64,000 nt of DNA from Berkiella sp964496435. GTDB lineage: Bacteria > Pseudomonadota > Gammaproteobacteria > Berkiellales > Berkiellaceae. Within the stretch, counting starts at the first letter, position 1. Each line of letters starts with the position of its first letter. The position numbers were made by a program, and so were the translations under genes. Below the pieces are notes generated by a model. That model was given only the letters and a program-made list of their open reading frames with translations, was not told the DNA's origin and searched no databases. Of this stretch, positions 43,966-53,905 are shown one piece after another. Location: contig CAZBZP010000003.1 of NCBI GenBank assembly GCA_964496435.1, positions 164,704 to 228,703 on the forward strand. Direction: 5' to 3'.

Positions 43966-45795
43966 TTAAGTCGCTAATTCAATCTGTAACCAATTTTTTA
44001 ATTTATTCTTTTGTTCTGGGGTTATATTGTTCATTAGGGTAATTTCAACGGTATCTAATGGCGCAGCCTTTAGGGTAACCACTGTTTCTTTTAAAAGATC
44101 GCCTCTAAAATAATGTACCTTGATTTGTTGCCCCACACTAAAGCGTTTAGCCATTTTATCAAAGGATTCGCTATCCACCTTCATGCCATTTAAAGCAACA
44201 ATTTCATCAAAGGCTGAAAGCCCCGCTCTCATCGCGGCACCATCATCAACAATAGTTGAAATAACGAGTCTGCTTTGCATCTTTGATAAAGTAAATTCAA
44301 AGATACCCTGTTTAAAACCATTTTCCGCTATAGGTGCGCGTTTACCGCCATTATCATCGTTGGCAATTTGTTGTCTTTGCGTGAATTGTAATCCAAAAGA
44401 GTCAAAGAGAAGTGCTAAGGGCAAATCCTTTGTTGTGTAAAGCGCATTATCCACCAAGTTATTGAGTTTATCATTAGCGGCTTGTTTAATTAATTCTTCA
44501 ATTTTCCCTTCTGGCACGCCAATGTTATTTTTACCATATTCTTCCCATAATGAAAGCATAATACTATCAAGGGAACTTTCATTGTTTGTCTCAAGACGCA
44601 ATGCCAAATCAAATGCTAAGGCGGCCATTGTGCCTTTCAGGTAATAACTGACTTGCGCGTTATTTGCATTTTCATTTGGTTGGTAAAATTTTATCCAGGC
44701 ATCAAAGCTGGAGTCTGCCAAGCTTTGTTTTAATCTGCCACAGGCTCTTAATACTTTGGTGAAGGCAACCGACAGTAAGTCAAGATATTGCTCCAGGGTT
44801 ATGACTTTCGCACGCAACAGGGCTATTTCATCATAATAAGAGGTAATACCCTCAAATGCCCAGAGCTGTTTGGTATAACATTTCTCGTTGAGTTTGTAGG
44901 GTGCAAAGCTTTTGGGTTTAATTTTTTTCACGTTCCAGGCATGGAAATATTCATGGCTAAAAAGTGCAAGCAAAGTAATATAGCCCCGCGACATATTTTT
45001 ATCGAGTGCAATAGGCAGCGTATCTCTTTGTATAATCAATGCAGTTGAGGAACGATGCTCTAAGCCGCCATATCCATCCTTTGAAACCGTTAATAAGAAG
45101 AGATAGCGCTCAAAGGGTTTTTGATTTTTAAATAAATCACAATGTGTTTGGCAGATCTTTTGTACATCTTTGGCAAGACGATTGAGATCCCCATCATGTT
45201 TACCTGACACCACAATCGCATGAGGGGTCCCACTTACATCGAATTCGACCAAGTCAAACATGCCCATTTCTACAGGATGATCGATAAGATCATCATAATT
45301 TTGAGCACGGTAACTACCATATCCCCAAGGTTTGGCCTCTTCCCTGGCTAGGGTGGTTGCTACGCGCCATTGGGAGGCTTGGGCTGTTTTTGGCGGATTG
45401 ATGGTAACAAGGCAGGGATCATTTTCCTGCTCGCAGATTTGCAGTAATAAGCAACAGGGATTAAAAAAGCCATGATTGTCGTCTAAGTGTGCGCCTCGCA
45501 CTGAGGTATCCCAAGCATAGACGGTGTATTCCAAAATAATGGGCTTATCTGTTTTAGCGCAAACCCAGGTATTACTATCAATTTTTTCGATAGCCAGACT
45601 TTCTTTATGTTGGCTGTCCCCACTGTAAGCTGTGATGCTGCTAAGGTGTTTGGCAAAGTCACGGATTAGATAGGAGCCGGGGATCCAATTTGGCAAACAA
45701 ACTTTTTGCCCCTCTTTTGCCCCCTTCGGGATGGTGATACGTATATTAAAGAGATGCGAGGCGGGTCTTTCGGCGCTAATTTCATAATGAATCAT
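43966..45795 (-). CDS. M61-family aminopeptidase with PDZ domain
   Basis: A 609-residue glycyl-aminopeptidase-like metalloprotease. The zinc site is HEYFH at 281-285, followed by AWNVKKIKP and the third ligand in WAFEGITSYYDE near 312. The N-terminal beta domain has NWIPGSYLIRDFAKHL (36-51), the family hallmark. A C-terminal PDZ domain (about 480-570) contains AMRAGLSAFDEIVALNG. There is no signal peptide. AAGGGA lies six bases before the ATG. It is followed closely by hrpA. Substrates are probably small peptides. Confidence 0.88.
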   Translation of the reverse strand: MIHYEISAERPASHLFNIRITIPKGAKEGQKVCLPNWIPGSYLIRDFAKHLSSITAYSGDSQHKESLAIEKIDSNTWVCAKTDKPIILEYTVYAWDTSVRGAHLDDNHGFFNPCCLLLQICEQENDPCLVTINPPKTAQASQWRVATTLAREEAKPWGYGSYRAQNYDDLIDHPVEMGMFDLVEFDVSGTPHAIVVSGKHDGDLNRLAKDVQKICQTHCDLFKNQKPFERYLFLLTVSKDGYGGLEHRSSTALIIQRDTLPIALDKNMSRGYITLLALFSHEYFHAWNVKKIKPKSFAPYKLNEKCYTKQLWAFEGITSYYDEIALLRAKVITLEQYLDLLSVAFTKVLRACGRLKQSLADSSFDAWIKFYQPNENANNAQVSYYLKGTMAALAFDLALRLETNNESSLDSIMLSLWEEYGKNNIGVPEGKIEELIKQAANDKLNNLVDNALYTTKDLPLALLFDSFGLQFTQRQQIANDDNGGKRAPIAENGFKQGIFEFTLSKMQSRLVISTIVDDGAAMRAGLSAFDEIVALNGMKVDSESFDKMAKRFSVGQQIKVHYFRGDLLKETVVTLKAAPLDTVEITLMNNITPEQKNKLKNWLQIELAT

Positions 45796-45905
45796 GCGGG
45801 ATCCCTTGGAAATTTGTTAATTGGCAAACAAACTTTAAAAATATACATACTCATTTATATATTATGCTTGAAAGAGAGGTTTTATGCATATGGAGAGTCT
45901 TCTCT

Positions 45906-47447
45906 TTGGAAACACAAGCGCCCTATGATCTCATTGTTATCGGTGGTGGTATCAATGGTACTGGCATAGCAGCCGATGCCGCTGGTCGCGGGCTTCGTGT
46001 TTTATTGTGTGAACAATATGATTTGGCCAGTGGCACGTCCTCTGCCAGCTCAAAGATGATCCATGGTGGCTTACGCTATTTGGAATATTATGATTTTGGC
46101 TTGGTCAGAAGTGCGCTCGTTGAGCGTAAAATTCTATACCGTTGTGCACCTCATCTTATTAAACCATTACGTTTTGTTGTTCCTTATACTAATACTTTGC
46201 GCTCCTTTTGGTTTATCAGACTTGGATTGTATATTTATGATTTACTGGGTGCGAGTTTTAAATTTAAGCGCAGCAAAGCCATTCATTTAAAACCAACTGA
46301 AGATAATCCACTTAAACGTTCGTTACGCAAAGGTTTTATTTATACGGATTGTTTTGTTGATGATGCAAGGCTCGTGGTAAGCAATGCTTTAAGAGCGCAT
46401 CAATTTGGTGCTAAAATTTTAACGCGGGTAAAATGTGTTCATGCCACGCGGGATCAAGATTACTGGGTGGTTACTTTAGAAGACACACAAAGCGGTCATG
46501 AATTTAAAGTGAGATCAAAAGCACTCATCAATGCTGCTGGCCCATGGGTTGAACAAGTCATTAATTTTACACTTCACATAGCAAATAAAATTAATATACG
46601 CTTAGTGAAAGGCAGTCATATTATTGTTCGCAAACTATATGATAGAGAACAAGCCTATCTTTTACAGCATAAAGATGGCCGCGTCGTATTTGTTATCCCC
46701 TATTTAAAACAATTTACCTTGATAGGAACTACAGAATCAGATTACCAGGGTGCGTCTGAAAATGTTCAAATCAGTTTGCAAGAAAGAGAATACCTTTGTG
46801 AGATTGTCAGCGAATATTTTCATCATCCCTTAAGACCAACACAAATTATCAGTGCATGGTCAGGTGTACGCCCCTTGGTGGATGATAGCTCACACAATTT
46901 AGCCGCAATCAATCGTGGTTACAAAATTGAATTACTACTTGATAACAAAAAATGCCTGCCACTAATAAATGTCTATGGTGGGAAATTAACCACTTTTAGA
47001 ATGTTGTCAGAAAAAGTTGTTAATATGCTTTCCCCTTATTTTAAACAGGCAAGTGGTCCGTGGACGGCCAAGAGCCCTTTACCAGGTGGTAATTTACCTG
47101 AACACAATTTTTCACATTTTCTTGAAAAATTAGCTGATGATTATGATTGGCTACCCTCTGCGCTCCTAATGCGTTACGCACAAAGTTACGGCACCTTAAC
47201 TTATGCTTTATTAAAAGACGCCAAAAAAATAGCTGACTTGGGCATCAACTTTGGGCATGGCATTTATGAAAAAGAGCTTATTTACCTAATTCAGAAAGAA
47301 TGGGCAAAAACGAGTGAAGATATTCTCATGAGACGATCAAAGCTCGCTTATTTTGTTACAGATGATGAGCGTGCAAAAATCGAAGCTTGGTTAAAAGAGA
47401 ATTATCCAATTTACGCAAGCAAAGAAGCCTTCCCATCTGTTTTATAA
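45906..47447 (+). CDS. glpD: Glycerol-3-phosphate dehydrogenase, respiratory
   Basis: GlpD oxidises glycerol-3-phosphate to dihydroxyacetone phosphate at the inner membrane and passes electrons to quinone via FAD. The FAD motif YDLIVIGGGINGTGIAAD opens the protein, followed by TSSASSKMIHGGLRYLEY. I favour a TTG start at 45906: it yields METQAPYDLIV, matching the METKDLIV start of the E. coli enzyme, with GGAG ten bases upstream. An ATG at 45864 in the same frame is the alternative. The product is about 513 residues. No other glp gene is beside it. Confidence 0.9.
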   Translation: METQAPYDLIVIGGGINGTGIAADAAGRGLRVLLCEQYDLASGTSSASSKMIHGGLRYLEYYDFGLVRSALVERKILYRCAPHLIKPLRFVVPYTNTLRSFWFIRLGLYIYDLLGASFKFKRSKAIHLKPTEDNPLKRSLRKGFIYTDCFVDDARLVVSNALRAHQFGAKILTRVKCVHATRDQDYWVVTLEDTQSGHEFKVRSKALINAAGPWVEQVINFTLHIANKINIRLVKGSHIIVRKLYDREQAYLLQHKDGRVVFVIPYLKQFTLIGTTESDYQGASENVQISLQEREYLCEIVSEYFHHPLRPTQIISAWSGVRPLVDDSSHNLAAINRGYKIELLLDNKKCLPLINVYGGKLTTFRMLSEKVVNMLSPYFKQASGPWTAKSPLPGGNLPEHNFSHFLEKLADDYDWLPSALLMRYAQSYGTLTYALLKDAKKIADLGINFGHGIYEKELIYLIQKEWAKTSEDILMRRSKLAYFVTDDERAKIEAWLKENYPIYASKEAFPSVL

Positions 47448-47507
47448 ACTCAAAACTGTCACGGCATGTTCTTTTTTCATTTCCTAAAGTCAAAACAACG
47501 GGTTAAT

Positions 47508-49199
47508 TTAAATTGAATTTGTTGTTTTCTTTATTACATTCTCTTGTTTAGCACCTTTTTTAACTAACAGTCTTGCACGAGACGCTTTCTGCTTTTGATA
47601 GGCCCAATAAAGGGCTGTTTCGCCACTCCCATTAGGTTTATCAACACTCTCGGGGTGCTTTTCAAGCAAAATTTCCATCCACTCTTTTGCACCATAGCCA
47701 CAAGCTAATCTTCTTAAAGCTTGATCAGGCGTTTTTGCTTTGGTTTTAGTTAAAATATCTTCAACGCTTAACTCTGAATATGGATTTTGTTTTGTGCGTT
47801 GTTTTAAATGATGGCGACGCGCATGGATATAGGATTTTTTATCCGCAGGTTCATCTGCTAAAGTGACTTGTGGTCCCTCAAGTTGATACATCGCTATATG
47901 ATCGCTAACCATTTTTGCAATCTTTTGTTCAGTCTCTTGAGGTAACAAAGTTTTGAGTCTTTGTTTCATCTCGGTTTGTGATTGCCCCATCATTACTACT
48001 TTTTGACCTAAAGTAGTCACAGACTTCCATTCAATATGAAGCCCCTCTAAACATAGAGGCGTAGCAATGGACTCACATTTTTTAAGAGAATCAAAACTCA
48101 TTTTTGCCACTTGGCTACTTAAGGCTAAGCTAAAGGTATAACAGCTGCTGGTATCTTTGAGCAAATCTGCTTGGATAGCAACTATATCGTGATTGCTTCC
48201 TAATTTCTTTATAAATTCAATTATAAAATATAACTGCCCCGTTACTTTAGCAGGTTCGATTGATATGATTTCAAATTTTTGCGTTTCATGATTAAAACCA
48301 ATATCTAATACATTTGCATGCCCTTGGCCATTGATATCAACAATAAACTGCGTGCGTGGTTGTTGCTTGAAGCGTATTTCATGACATCTTTCTAATAATG
48401 TTGCGATGACAAGCGGATTGATTATAAGCTGATTACTCACATCCATATTATAAAGAACTTCGCCATGATATGAACCGCCGTATTCTTGATTTTGCTTATT
48501 CTTCCTGGCAACGTGATATTCTAGTTCTTTAAAACCGATATAGTTAGGATTAAACTGACACTTGAGAATATATAGTTTTCTGATAATTTCTTTGTGCAAT
48601 TGATGAAATTCATTGTTAAGTTCATCGTCTTCAAAAGGCACTATGTATTCATTTAAAATTTTCGTTGCGTTTGCACAAAGCCCCATTTCTTTACAAATTT
48701 CTTCAACCGCTTTTTTGTCGTGCACTTTATTTTTCTTAGCAATCAACACCAGTTTTTCATAAGAAATAAAAGCGAACATTAACAATAATTGGCCAAATAT
48801 TTGCTTTTTAACTTTATTATCCTTAATTTCTGGATGAACATCATCATAACCTAGGCGTGTCGTAAAATGATTGAGCATATCGAATAAAAATTTATTGTGC
48901 TCAATAGATGGCTCTGCTTTTCTTTGCTGGGGGTTTACATAGTGGGTTAAGCGTTGCGCAAGTGAAAGAAATCCCATGGCCATTGGCATTTCAACGACTT
49001 GATTGCCTCTTAAAGTTTTTAACTTGAGATCATTCCAGAGTTCACTGGCATGTTTTAAAGATGTGCTGAACTTGGCTAGCAAATTTTCTGAAAAGGCATG
49101 CTCAATAAAATTGACTTCGCCTTCACTCAAATCTATTTGAGTCAAAGCTAAGGTTCCCATTGAGGAAGCTAAACCTTCCACGCTGCCATCTTTACTCAT
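47508..49199 (-). CDS. Protein with C-terminal ankyrin repeats
   Basis: A 563-residue protein. Most of it is helical and unrecognised. The last 70 residues form about two ankyrin repeats: TPDQALRRLACGYGAKEWMEILLEKHP and then GETALYWAYQKQKASRARLLVKKGA with the T/ALYWA pattern. The ATG at 49199 has GGAAG five bases upstream. The TTG at 49211 overlaps that site and is rejected. There is no signal peptide or membrane helix. Its structure, a long unique region ending in ankyrins, fits effector proteins of Legionellales, but secretion is not shown. Confidence 0.65.
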   Translation of the reverse strand: MSKDGSVEGLASSMGTLALTQIDLSEGEVNFIEHAFSENLLAKFSTSLKHASELWNDLKLKTLRGNQVVEMPMAMGFLSLAQRLTHYVNPQQRKAEPSIEHNKFLFDMLNHFTTRLGYDDVHPEIKDNKVKKQIFGQLLLMFAFISYEKLVLIAKKNKVHDKKAVEEICKEMGLCANATKILNEYIVPFEDDELNNEFHQLHKEIIRKLYILKCQFNPNYIGFKELEYHVARKNKQNQEYGGSYHGEVLYNMDVSNQLIINPLVIATLLERCHEIRFKQQPRTQFIVDINGQGHANVLDIGFNHETQKFEIISIEPAKVTGQLYFIIEFIKKLGSNHDIVAIQADLLKDTSSCYTFSLALSSQVAKMSFDSLKKCESIATPLCLEGLHIEWKSVTTLGQKVVMMGQSQTEMKQRLKTLLPQETEQKIAKMVSDHIAMYQLEGPQVTLADEPADKKSYIHARRHHLKQRTKQNPYSELSVEDILTKTKAKTPDQALRRLACGYGAKEWMEILLEKHPESVDKPNGSGETALYWAYQKQKASRARLLVKKGAKQENVIKKTTNSI

Positions 49200-49363
49200 G
49201 TTTACTTCCAAAAGTTATCTAACGTAATTATTTTATAAGCTATTTATGATAAATGAATTTATGCGAGGAGCCAAAAGATTCGTGAAAAAACACCAGCTGC
49301 TTGCCATGAATTTGTTTATTGTAGATGCAAGTATGAAGCGGTTTTACTTGGCGATGCCTTTCT

Positions 49364-50539
49364 TTAGCTATTTATCAATTTGACGGGATCCATTCTCCCG
49401 GCCATTCTTGCCGGTAACAAACCCACGGCAAATCCAATTACTAAGGTAAGGGGCACGCCTAGCAGCCATGAAAAAACTTGCAAGTGATAATCAATATGTA
49501 ACTTTAAGACGATAAGATAGGCAAGCACTTGGCCCAGCACAATACCACCACTGCCACCCACCATACAAAGGCATAAAATCTCAACAAGGAATTGTTTGGC
49601 AATATCACGCGAGGTTGCCCCAATGCTCATTCGTAAACCAATTTCTTTTTTACGCTCATCTATTAAAATATATAATAAATTTAAAATTGAAATGATACCC
49701 AAAAATAAAGTAACAGCAGCGATAATTGTTAGCATATTCATGGTTAAGGTAACTTGTTGAAATAAAGCTTTTTCAAAGACCATGGCATCACGAAAAAAGA
49801 ACCTGACATTACCTAATTTGCTAATCAAAATATCCTTTAAAATGTCCTGTGATGTTTTGAGAGCATGTTGCTTTCCTTGAACAATAAAAGAATCAACCGC
49901 AGTATCATTCTCGAATCGATTGAGGAAATGGACATCGAATATCACTGCATAATTGACATCAAAATCTAGAACAGGGTTGAATTCTTTTTCTGCTAAAGCA
50001 CCCACAATTGTAAAAAAATAGCCGTTAATATTGATAACTTGACCAATCGCATCATTGATGCCGGCTTCTTGTATTTTTTCAGCAATTTTTGTTCCAATAA
50101 CTACGACCTTGTCGTCTTTATCTAATGGGTGTAATTTTCGCCCTTGCGCTATTTGCCATTGCATCATCTCATACACATCTATGGTTGTGGCCAAACATAG
50201 AGCGTCTAGATCTTTTAAATCTAACCTTGCTTTAGCAGAGAGTAACTTATAGGGAACCAACGCGTAGTTTTTATTTAATGATTTTGTAAACTTGTCGACA
50301 TGACTCACATCTAGCAGCTCTTTGACTTGTTTTTTATCCTTAGCTGATGCCATGATATTAATTACAAACCGTGAGCTACCAAATTTTTCCATAAAGACTT
50401 GGCTATTTTTCTTAACGATGCCATTAAGTGCAATCAAGGCACATATTGCCGCAATTCCAACACAGATCCCAATCAAACTAAAAATGACACGAAGCCGATA
50501 ATATTGAAATAAAGCGATGACATCATTGAGATATCTCAT
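49364..50539 (-). CDS. MacB-type ABC permease (FtsX domain)
   Basis: A 391-residue permease. A first helix (about 17-37) is followed by a periplasmic MacB core domain (about 40-260), then three helices with the FtsX signature FLGIISILNLLYILIDERKKEIGLR (about 280-305) and a final LPARMAGRMDPV. The ATG at 50539 overlaps the ATPase stop in an ATGA junction, so the longer ORF to 50572 is rejected. In MacAB-TolC machines the permease works as a mechanotransducer that pushes substrates from periplasm to outside. It is the last gene of the four-gene operon. Confidence 0.87.
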   Translation of the reverse strand: MRYLNDVIALFQYYRLRVIFSLIGICVGIAAICALIALNGIVKKNSQVFMEKFGSSRFVINIMASAKDKKQVKELLDVSHVDKFTKSLNKNYALVPYKLLSAKARLDLKDLDALCLATTIDVYEMMQWQIAQGRKLHPLDKDDKVVVIGTKIAEKIQEAGINDAIGQVININGYFFTIVGALAEKEFNPVLDFDVNYAVIFDVHFLNRFENDTAVDSFIVQGKQHALKTSQDILKDILISKLGNVRFFFRDAMVFEKALFQQVTLTMNMLTIIAAVTLFLGIISILNLLYILIDERKKEIGLRMSIGATSRDIAKQFLVEILCLCMVGGSGGIVLGQVLAYLIVLKLHIDYHLQVFSWLLGVPLTLVIGFAVGLLPARMAGRMDPVKLINS

Positions 50540-51195
50540 TGGCAAGCACTTAGTTGCACGATGTGTTGGCATCGATTTGCAACAGTCTCATCATGGGTCA
50601 CCATCACTAAGGCAAAATTTAGCTGTTGTTGCAACTTGAATAGTAAATCAAGCACTTCATTCTTTGTCTTGGCATCTAAGGCACTTGTTGGCTCATCAGC
50701 AAGCAATATTTTGGGTTTGCCAATCATGGCCCTGGCAATGGCTAGTCGCTGTTGTTGGCCACCAGAGAGTTGATGAGGCAAACGCTTATCCAAATTCTCT
50801 AAATTCAAAGCCTTTAGCCATTCTTTGGCCATATTGTGTGCAAGTGCTTGTGACACACCTCTATACAATAAGGGTAAAGCACAATTTTCAATACTGTTAT
50901 AATGAGGAATTAATAAATGCGATTGAAATACAAAACCAAACAAAGCATTGCGAAGCACGGCTTTTTCTTTGCTGGTCAATTCATTTACATTTTGACCCTC
51001 AATGAAATAATCACCTTGCGTAGGATTGTCCAGTAAACCTAAAATACTTAGCAGGGTTGTTTTACCTGAGCCAGATGCTCCTACAATGGCATAGGACTCA
51101 CCTGATTCAATGCTAAAGTCCACATTCTCTAAAACAGGACTTTCTCTTTGTGGAAAATATTTAGTTATGCCCTGAAGCTTAGCTAATGACCACAA
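50536..51195 (-). CDS. MacB-type ABC ATPase
   Basis: A 219-residue ATPase. It has GASGSGKTTLL (Walker A), Q-loop FGFVFQSHLL, signature LSGGQQQRLAIARAM and LLADEPTSALD (Walker B), typical of LolD/MacB-type ATPases. I place the start at the TTG at 51195: AAGGAAGG lies eight bases upstream within the adaptor gene. The ORF to 51234 would overlap by 56 bases. It overlaps the adaptor by 17 bases and the permease by four. In most MacB proteins ATPase and permease are one chain. Here they are split. Confidence 0.87.
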   Translation of the reverse strand: MWSLAKLQGITKYFPQRESPVLENVDFSIESGESYAIVGASGSGKTTLLSILGLLDNPTQGDYFIEGQNVNELTSKEKAVLRNALFGFVFQSHLLIPHYNSIENCALPLLYRGVSQALAHNMAKEWLKALNLENLDKRLPHQLSGGQQQRLAIARAMIGKPKILLADEPTSALDAKTKNEVLDLLFKLQQQLNFALVMVTHDETVANRCQHIVQLSACQ

Positions 51196-52372
51196 TTTTA
51201 TCACCTTCCTTGAGTCCTTTGGTAACCAGCACATGATTGTTGGAGGTATCTCCCAGCTCTACCTTTTGTAAGGGCTGATTATTTTCATCAACAAACATCG
51301 TTATAAAGGCCTCCTCCTCTTGGAAGATAATGGCTTCTTTAGGTACAAACAATCCCTTGAGTGGCTTTCTTGCTAAATCAACTGAAGCTGTCATTCCTAA
51401 TAACATTTTTTCTTTTAAGGGTGCTGACATCTCATCGAGTTTTATTTTGACATCAAAGTTTGCAACAGGTTGGTTTGATGTTGCTTTATTGGTGAGTAAA
51501 TTGATGTCTTGGATTTTACCTTTTAGTTTTTTGCCGCCAAGCGCAGGCAATGCAACGATGGCAAGCTGATCTTTTTTGATATTAACAATGTCATATTCAT
51601 CCACTTTTATTTGCACATAAACATTGTCATTTTCAGCAACAACGCCCAGACTTTGATCTTCATGATAAGATTTGCGCTGATAAGCGTTTCCCCATTCCTT
51701 GGTGTTTTCATTTCGAAAAGGAGGCAAGAAAATACCCGTTAAAGGCGATCTGATGGTGAGAGCCTCTACTTTATCATTTAAGAGTTTAATATGATTTTGA
51801 CTTTGAGCCACTTTCATTTTTGCGATTTCAATATACTGCTCATCGCCTTTTCTCTTAATATCTTTCAAATGTTGTGTTGTTTGATTTAAATGATTTAAAT
51901 TATGTTTATAAGATCGTTCATCAGAAGCAAATTCTTCTTTTGAGACGATACCTGCTTTATATAATTTTTGTGTCTGTTCAAATCTTTCTTGCGCATGGTG
52001 GTATTCATCTTCAGCCCTGTTGACGTTATATTGGGCTTGAAGAACTTCATAGCTAGATTGCCAATGTAACAACTTCTCAAGATGTTGTTTATTTTCAAAA
52101 AGCCTCATTCTTTCCTCATTGAGGCGAGCGAGTAAATCAGGAGATGATAATTCAAAGAGAACTTGGTCTTTGGTTACTTTCTGACCAAAATTAACAAATT
52201 TTGCGGCGATGCTTGCATGAACAGGGCTACTGATTTCCACCAATTCGCCTGGTACAAGAACCCCTGCATATTGCATAGGCTTATTGTCTATCTTCTTATT
52301 TTCTACAATGACAACCTGATTCGCCTCCAGTGTGAAGGCGAATATCAATAAAAAATAGAGTAGCTTTCTCAT
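51179..52372 (-). CDS. Periplasmic adaptor of the MacAB-like exporter
   Basis: A 397-residue membrane fusion protein with a cleavable-type signal (MRKLLYFLLIFAFTLEA) and not a long anchor. A lipoyl half around ISSPVHASIAAKFVNFGQKV comes first, then a coiled-coil hairpin at about 90-200. The second lipoyl half (LTIRSPLTGIFLPP) follows, then barrel and C-terminal domains ending GLKEGDKIVVIS. The order matches RND/MacA adaptors. It sits between its TolC-like channel (13-base gap) and the ATPase gene, so all four genes should build one tripartite pump. Confidence 0.86.
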   Translation of the reverse strand: MRKLLYFLLIFAFTLEANQVVIVENKKIDNKPMQYAGVLVPGELVEISSPVHASIAAKFVNFGQKVTKDQVLFELSSPDLLARLNEERMRLFENKQHLEKLLHWQSSYEVLQAQYNVNRAEDEYHHAQERFEQTQKLYKAGIVSKEEFASDERSYKHNLNHLNQTTQHLKDIKRKGDEQYIEIAKMKVAQSQNHIKLLNDKVEALTIRSPLTGIFLPPFRNENTKEWGNAYQRKSYHEDQSLGVVAENDNVYVQIKVDEYDIVNIKKDQLAIVALPALGGKKLKGKIQDINLLTNKATSNQPVANFDVKIKLDEMSAPLKEKMLLGMTASVDLARKPLKGLFVPKEAIIFQEEEAFITMFVDENNQPLQKVELGDTSNNHVLVTKGLKEGDKIVVIS

Positions 52373-52384
52373 TGCGTTATACCT

Positions 52385-53851
52385 TTAGGTTAACCATTTT
52401 TCTGCTAATAATCCTGTTGTAAAGTCCAACTGTGCAACGATATCAAGATAAGCTATTTCAGCGGAATTGAGTCGCATCTGCACTTCATGTAACTTTTCTT
52501 GCAAACTTGTAACCTCGAACATGGATGTTCTGCCGGCTTCTAATTTCATCAAGGCATCATCATAATTTTTTTGAGCCAAACTCAGTTGTTGCCTTGATAA
52601 GGTAAGCTGCTGCTTTTGCAATTCTAACTTTTCTATCAGGCCTGTAGTATGGGTAATCAACTTTTTCTGATGTGTAGTAAAATCCTGTTCGTTTTTTTGT
52701 TGCTCGACTCTCGTCGCTAAAGTGGCATGCTTTCGCTGATCTTTTCCGGTTAAGGGGATGCTCATTAAAAGTTGTGCTGAATAATTGCCGTTGTTATGAA
52801 CAAAGGGTGCATTATAAATATTGCTATCAAATAGCATATTTTCAGGCTTATCATCCCCGTAAATATGATATCGCCCTACTGTAAAATCACCTCTAAAACG
52901 AAGATCAATTAATTGTTGATCTTTAGCAACGACTAATTGACTTTTTAATCTTTCTTTATTGAGATTCAAAATTTTCGTTTCAATATCATTATCCATGACC
53001 TTTTGTATTATTGATTTTTTGTCATGGGTAGAGGGTGAATTTGAGAAGTTGATAGGGGTAATAGTAAGATCGTCTTGTTCTTCCCATCCGATAATTTCTT
53101 TCAATTCTCTCACCGCTTGATGAAAAGAAAATTGAGCAGAAGCAACATAACCTTTTGCTTGATTTAATTGAAGCATAGATGAGGTAAGATCGGACTCAGG
53201 TGCTCTGCCCACTTCAACACGTATTTTCAAACTCTCATAAAAACGTTGTGCAGATGATAACCATCTTTCTTGTGAAGCGACATTGTCACTGGCAAGCATC
53301 AATGCGTGATAGCGTAAAATCACATTATATATAACTTGCGTATAAGCTTGTCGCAGCATTAATTCTTGAATTTCATTGAGTGCAACACCATTGCTAATAG
53401 ACCAAGTATTTACAACGCGGCTGCGACCTTTTAATAAGGGTTGCTCAAAAGTAATATGAACGGCACCACCACTTTTACGTTGGTATTGTTCATAACCTAG
53501 GTTCTGTTCGGTAAATACCTCAAGTTGGGTACCCAGAGGCGTTAATAGCCGCAACGAAGGGTAGGTATGGATTTTTTTTTCAATAAAATCTTCATTAAAG
53601 TAATCTTCATTTTGTGCTGTTAAACTCATATTTAATGCCACTTGGGGATTAAATTTTTGTCGCAAAACACGCAGTTCATGAATTCTGACGGTTTTATCTA
53701 AATGTGCATTTTTCAGCTGTGGATTATGAGCTATGGCATAGGTGATGGCAGCTTTTAGATCCACTGTGCGTGCAAAAGACAAAGGCGAAATGCAACAAAT
53801 CGCGCAAAACAGAGAAATGACATAGGTGGATTTCTTTATCACGTATACCAC
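52385..53851 (-). CDS. TolC-family outer-membrane protein
   Basis: A 488-residue channel with a signal peptide ending in SFA (about residue 27). The TolC pattern is present: LKAAITYAIAHNPQLKNA at the start, VGRAPESDLTSSMLQLNQAKG in the middle and KLEAGRTSMFEVTSLQEKLHEVQ near the end. It is the first gene of the efflux operon and differs clearly from the LapE-like protein at 24904. The start is uncertain between two GTG codons (53851 and 53842); both keep the signal. A degenerate family B repeat half lies just upstream (53868-53877). Confidence 0.82.
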   Translation of the reverse strand: MVYVIKKSTYVISLFCAICCISPLSFARTVDLKAAITYAIAHNPQLKNAHLDKTVRIHELRVLRQKFNPQVALNMSLTAQNEDYFNEDFIEKKIHTYPSLRLLTPLGTQLEVFTEQNLGYEQYQRKSGGAVHITFEQPLLKGRSRVVNTWSISNGVALNEIQELMLRQAYTQVIYNVILRYHALMLASDNVASQERWLSSAQRFYESLKIRVEVGRAPESDLTSSMLQLNQAKGYVASAQFSFHQAVRELKEIIGWEEQDDLTITPINFSNSPSTHDKKSIIQKVMDNDIETKILNLNKERLKSQLVVAKDQQLIDLRFRGDFTVGRYHIYGDDKPENMLFDSNIYNAPFVHNNGNYSAQLLMSIPLTGKDQRKHATLATRVEQQKNEQDFTTHQKKLITHTTGLIEKLELQKQQLTLSRQQLSLAQKNYDDALMKLEAGRTSMFEVTSLQEKLHEVQMRLNSAEIAYLDIVAQLDFTTGLLAEKWLT

Positions 53852-53905
53852 ACTTGAAGGCCAAACAGGGCGGACATTAAAAATTTAAAGAGTATATAGA
53901 AGGGT

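Noticed and set aside
45864..45905. Extended N-terminus of GlpD from the ATG at 45864
   Set aside because: The extra 14 residues do not match the family start, while the TTG at 45906 gives the usual METxxxxDLIV beginning.
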